This document shows positions 7,610 to 10,608 of a stretch of DNA of 10,608 nt, one piece after another (the stretch's first letter is position 1; each line of letters opens with the position of its first letter). A model generated the notes under the pieces. It was not told the origin of the DNA, did no database searches, and was given only the letters and a program-made list of their open reading frames with translations. Position numbers and translations under genes: made by a program. Origin of the DNA: Stephanodiscus triporus (taxonomy: Eukaryota > Bacillariophyta > Thalassiosirophyceae > Thalassiosirales > Thalassiosiraceae); assembly GCA_036939755.1 (NCBI GenBank), contig JALLAZ010001033.1:1-10608 (forward strand), read 5' to 3'.

Positions 7610-8605
7610 ATGACGTCGACCAAATCTTCGTTCTCCGCATTCAATCAAGTCGACGAGAGCGTATCCAAACCTGTCCTGGGATCGGATGGGGCGGCGAGGT
7701 GGCAAGACTTCAAAGGCAAAAGCAAGTTACCCACGAAATCCAGCATCGCACCCGCTCTGCCATTAAAGAAGCTTGACCGCGCCCTGGGAACGGCAAGCTT
7801 CCGCGAAGAGCAGGAAAATGAGGCAAAAATACGTAGGGAGGCGGGCGACAGAGAAGCTGGGTCAGGGTACACAGTCTTCAAACGAAAGACCGACGCTGAG
7901 GAAGTCGCTGAACGGAAGAGGGCGAAATTAGTGTTGGATAGAGTGAGACCCGATGATATGCCGTACTTTTTGCAGGCTGATACGTTTGAGGGGTACAAAT
8001 TTGATTACGTCTTCACGACAAGGGATACTAGAGGGACTGGCTATTATTGGGACGGAATGGATTCTCTCAGAAAGGAAACGGGGCAGACACCTACATACGC
8101 AGCAAGTGAAAGTGTCATCGAGGAAGAAATAACCAAGAAATCTAAACCAAAGAAGAAAAAGAAGAGAATACGCGAGTCAGAGTCCATACCCGAAAGTGAT
8201 GAATTCAATCCAATGGAGCAAGTGGCGCAGGCTATCCTCAGACGAAAGCAGGCTATGGGTGCTCCTCCTTCAAGCTTGATTGGTGTAACAAACACAAAAG
8301 CAGATGCGGCTGCACTGGGTGCTGATCCTAGCGCATTAGAGCTGGCATCACATACAACACCTCAACCTTTGGAACCTGAACTTATTGCCGCCGGCTGGGA
8401 GTCTGCAAAGGATCCGAATTCCGGAAAATCGTATTACTTTAGAAGAAGTACAAATGAGCGCAGTTGGAACAAGCCCGACCTCCCAAAGAGTGATGTCGAA
8501 CAGCTTCCAGATGGATGGAAATCAGCGAAGGATCATAGCAGTGGGAAAGTTTATTATTATCATGCGTCCGGGCAAACGTCATGGGAGAAACCGCAAACCC
8601 GTTGA
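7610..8605 (+). CDS. Nuclear protein with two C-terminal WW domains, probably splicing-related
   Basis: The product is 331 residues in one exon. WW domain 1 has Trp263 and Trp286 (GWESAKDPNSGKSYYF, ERSWNKP). WW domain 2 has Trp303 and Trp325 (GWKSAKDHSSGKVYYYH, TSWEKP). Both keep the central aromatic block and the final Pro, so both should bind Pro-rich ligands. A strongly basic stretch at 176-188 looks like a nuclear localisation signal. A compact motif at about 112-149 (RPDDMPYFLQADTFEGYKF, then GTGYYWDG) looks conserved, but I cannot assign it to a family. The N-terminal half is charged and partly helical. Tandem WW domains in a basic nuclear protein recall spliceosome-associated proteins such as FBP21/WBP4 or PQBP1. 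That is inference; no zinc finger or polar repeats are present to settle it. Confidence 0.8.
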   Translation: MTSTKSSFSAFNQVDESVSKPVLGSDGAARWQDFKGKSKLPTKSSIAPALPLKKLDRALGTASFREEQENEAKIRREAGDREAGSGYTVFKRKTDAEEVAERKRAKLVLDRVRPDDMPYFLQADTFEGYKFDYVFTTRDTRGTGYYWDGMDSLRKETGQTPTYAASESVIEEEITKKSKPKKKKKRIRESESIPESDEFNPMEQVAQAILRRKQAMGAPPSSLIGVTNTKADAAALGADPSALELASHTTPQPLEPELIAAGWESAKDPNSGKSYYFRRSTNERSWNKPDLPKSDVEQLPDGWKSAKDHSSGKVYYYHASGQTSWEKPQTR

Positions 8606-8691
8606 TACCCAATGAATCTTATCTCAGGATCACTAATTCTACACACACAGTACTAGAAAACGCAAGAGCACACTGAAAAAAATTCACGGAG

Positions 8692-10245
8692 TCATTTCTT
8701 CCTTTGGAAATTCCTCTTGCCACTGACATAGTCTTGCCAAAATTGGAAATCAACATGATTGAAATTATCTTTGACTTCCTCATGCGTGGCCAGCAACTCT
8801 AGAAATCGACCAAGTCCCAATAGTTCGGCGTCTTTACTGCCCTTCTTTTTACGATAGTAAGCGGTGCATTTCAACCCGCTCCCTAGATTCAGAGCAAAGT
8901 TACGTGCCAAATCGTCCAAATGAACCGTGTTATGGCTATTCCACTGAGGAAATTTGCTCCATATTATTTGCAATGGTTTGACGTGATGTGTCACATTCTG
9001 CCCCAATCGGTTCGTGCTTACGATTTGAAACATGCTCGTTTTGTCTAGCACAAAACATATCTTATATCCAGAGTGAGTGAGCCTAGAAAGGATGACAAAA
9101 ACATTGAGCGGAAAAAGTAGACACAATAAGACAAATTGAAAAGACAGGATTGCAACTCACATGCCCAACTCTGTTAGCTTGACCTATGTGTGTACGATAA
9201 AAAAAGATTATTTAGCGTGGACTTCTTCAATTCCTAAGAGAAAATAATGCAAACACGTGAATAACGTACTTCTAGCCATCTCCACGATGTCTGGCTCCAA
9301 ACGACGAGATCGTAATATTTGTAGGTCCACGTCAGGAATTCATCCATGTATGGTCGTTTGAGCCGATTGGCCACGGTGTCGTTGCTAGATCCTATTTCAG
9401 ACTCTGTCGCCCCGTTTTCTGTCAATGTCCTGGAAGAAAAGTCAAGCAAAGTGTGATCCAGGTCAAGGACTAGTAATGGTTTGTGTGCGCTATTTGCTGT
9501 TGCTCGTGGGGGGTTGATGATGTGAACCGCAGTAGACTCCGTAAATTTTTGAAGATTGTCTTCTTTGGCCTTGTGCTGGATCCACTGTTACATCAAACCA
9601 GAAAAAATATGACATGATGAGTATGAATACTTATGCCGATGGTTGCGCAATGTGTTCTATAGATAACTAGCATGTGAAAAAATTACCTCATCGCTTCCGG
9701 CATTGAAATCCAAATCAAAGTCGTCGATGATAGATGGCAAGTCCGCCTTTTCTGAGGGATCTACGAAGATTTGATCCTCGGGGGTGCCTGCACGACATGA
9801 CAATGGTAGGGGGTAAAGATCATAGTGTGAGTGAATTCGCATGAACGAGGACGAGCTGCACAAAGGAAGGATCCAATGAGAGACACCATGGATTCGATGA
9901 ATACGTACCCATGAGAATGAATTGATGCACTACGATTGCAGATGATTCAGCTGCTGCTCCTCCCTTGACATTCAATTCAGACAACATTGTCTCATCGTCA
10001 ACCGAGGCAGAAGATGACGAGCCAACGCCCCTTTTGAGCCCGATCAACTTCTGACGCTTGGGCAAGATGCCTGTTTTTTCGTGGAGCATCTCCTTCACGT
10101 GGCCGATATTGGTCGACGTCGATGGCAGGCAAGATATTTCAAACTTTTGCTTGCCGTACTTGGCGATCATTGTCACCACGGGCGTTCTTTTCTGGGACGA
10201 AGAAGAACAGGCCGCCATGGAGGCGGGTGGCTTGGTGTCTTCCAT
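8692..10245 (-). CDS. UBLCP1: UBLCP1-like phosphatase: ubiquitin-like domain plus HAD (FCP1/SCP-type) phosphatase, 5 exons
   Basis: The inferred exons on the minus strand are 10245-9909, 9787-9687, 9584-9270, 9183-9161 and 9082-8692. Together they give 388 residues and every junction keeps frame. Residues about 21-112 form a ubiquitin-like domain (KYGKQKFEI, then GILPKRQKLIGLK). The HAD motif LDLDHTLLD places the nucleophile at D187 and the acid/base at D189. Later motifs are the Ser of VVWSQTS and the acidic pair in HLDDLARNF. The order and the linker blocks (DFDLDFN, HIINPPR, KLTELGM) match human UBLCP1, a Mg-dependent nuclear phosphatase that binds the 26S proteasome through its UBL domain and dephosphorylates it. 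The protein is longer than the human one (about 318 residues), with an extended N-terminus and about 15 extra residues after the nucleophile loop. Its 3' end lies 86 bp from the WW gene. Confidence 0.92.
9083..9160 (-). other. Intron 4 of the UBLCP1-like gene, 78 bp
   Basis: The donor is GTGAGT and the acceptor TTTCTAG, with a long pyrimidine-rich tract. It splits a Met codon (AT|G), giving ELGMLTHSGYK. The flanking exon 4 is only 23 bp long. Confidence 0.88.
9184..9269 (-). other. Intron 3 of the UBLCP1-like gene, 86 bp
   Basis: The donor is GTACGT and the acceptor CACATAG, in phase 0. It joins SWRWLE to VKLTELG, as in UBLCP1 proteins where a short helix follows the WSxT motif. Confidence 0.85.
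9585..9686 (-). other. Intron 2 of the UBLCP1-like gene, 102 bp
   Basis: The donor is GTAATT and the acceptor GTAACAG, in phase 0. It joins DFNAGSDE to WIQHKAKEDN, leading into INPPR and the HAD nucleophile motif. Confidence 0.85.
9788..9908 (-). other. Intron 1 of the UBLCP1-like gene, 121 bp
   Basis: The donor is GTACGT and the acceptor GTGCAG. The intron splits a Gly codon (G|GC), giving ILMGTPEDQ. An alternative GTGCAG about 70 bases upstream exists but gives no recognisable continuation. Confidence 0.85.
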
Positions 10246-10608
10246 ATTATCACACCCTAAGTTTGTCCATGGTCGCAGTTCTGGAAAACCGCTGTTGATG
10301 AAGAAGAAAAATCAAGAAAAATATGTTCAGGGGGGAAAGGGGGCCCTCACCCCCCAATTGATACGCAGCTGCTGAATGCTGGCCTGGTGCTGGCATGTTA
10401 CTATCGTACCATAGACCACTCAAATTCGACCCCCCCAGTCAGGTTACTCTACGTAAGTACAAAGAGACGTACGTACGTAGAGCCCCCACTGTGGGGCTCG
10501 ACGGTATATCGGTCTTTGACTCTGGAAAAGCTAAATTCACCTACCAGTACTAGTACGTAGGACGTAGGAGTTCCTATGTAGAAAAAAGCCCAGGAACAAA
10601 AAAATGAA
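10246..10608. promoter_or_regulatory. Upstream region of the UBLCP1-like gene; no gene seen
   Basis: These 363 bases run from the UBLCP1-like start to the right edge. I find no protein-like frame. The region holds a G6...C6 inverted repeat at 10330-10355, three tandem ACGT units at 10467-10478 and a GAGCCCC/GGGGCTC inverted repeat at 10480-10499. It probably contains the minus-strand promoter and 5' untranslated region, and possibly the flank of a gene off the right edge. Confidence 0.4.
10480..10499. repeat. Short inverted repeat GAGCCCC-CACTGT-GGGGCTC
   Basis: The arms are 7 bp and perfectly complementary around a 6-base centre, directly after the (ACGT)3 tract. It could form a hairpin in RNA or be a palindromic protein-binding site. 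No function is established. Confidence 0.5.

Noticed and set aside
7609..7616. CRE-like TGACGTCG overlapping the start codon of the WW gene
   Set aside because: It is explained by the ATG followed by the Thr-Ser codons. A single short match inside coding sequence is not evidence for a regulatory site.
1..10608. tRNA, rRNA, CRISPR array, transposon or viral element
   Set aside because: On reading both strands I saw no cloverleaf-like tRNA boxes, no repeat-spacer pattern, no reverse transcriptase or transposase motifs and no long terminal repeats.

Overview
The window looks like nuclear DNA from a stramenopile alga, most likely a diatom. The genes are intron-poor and tightly packed, and the few introns are short (78-121 bp, GT...AG, one with a perfect TACTAAC branch site). 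One secreted protein carries Pro-Thr-rich repeats and DxYGDGxCC-type modules, which I associate with diatom surface proteins. The window holds six protein-coding genes. I see no tRNA, rRNA, mobile element, CRISPR array or bacterial-style operon.

Layout. (1) 1-2179, plus strand: the 3' part of a CXC (tesmin/TSO1-like) DNA-binding protein, open at the left edge. (2) 2417-3433, minus strand: a two-exon di-iron membrane hydroxylase of the fatty acid hydroxylase/sterol desaturase superfamily, closest in look to C4-methylsterol oxidase. (3) 3881-6493, plus strand: a secreted or surface trypsin-fold protein whose catalytic serine is alanine. It is followed by two Cys-containing repeat modules, a Pro-Thr stalk and a hydrophobic C-terminus. 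(4) 6816-7280, minus strand: the ubiquitin-conjugating enzyme Ubc13. (5) 7610-8605, plus strand: a nuclear-looking protein with two C-terminal WW domains. (6) 8692-10245, minus strand: a five-exon UBLCP1-type phosphatase (ubiquitin-like domain plus HAD phosphatase), reassembled here from open frames. The last 360 bases are intergenic, with G/C-rich inverted repeats and an ACGT tandem.

The six genes strictly alternate in strand (+ - + - + -). There are three convergent junctions, the tightest only 86 bp, and two divergent promoter regions inside the window (about 450 and 330 bp). The genes do not form one pathway. Ubc13 and UBLCP1 both belong to ubiquitin/proteasome biology, and the CXC and WW proteins are probably nuclear, but I would not infer joint function from position alone.

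The most unusual item is gene 3. It is a predicted pseudoprotease with the catalytic His and Asp kept, the Ser lost and no Ile16-type activation terminus. It is built into a multidomain surface protein and has a steep GC gradient along its length. The second most interesting is the CXC protein, which has a single CXC repeat plus a separate C-terminal Cys-rich module.
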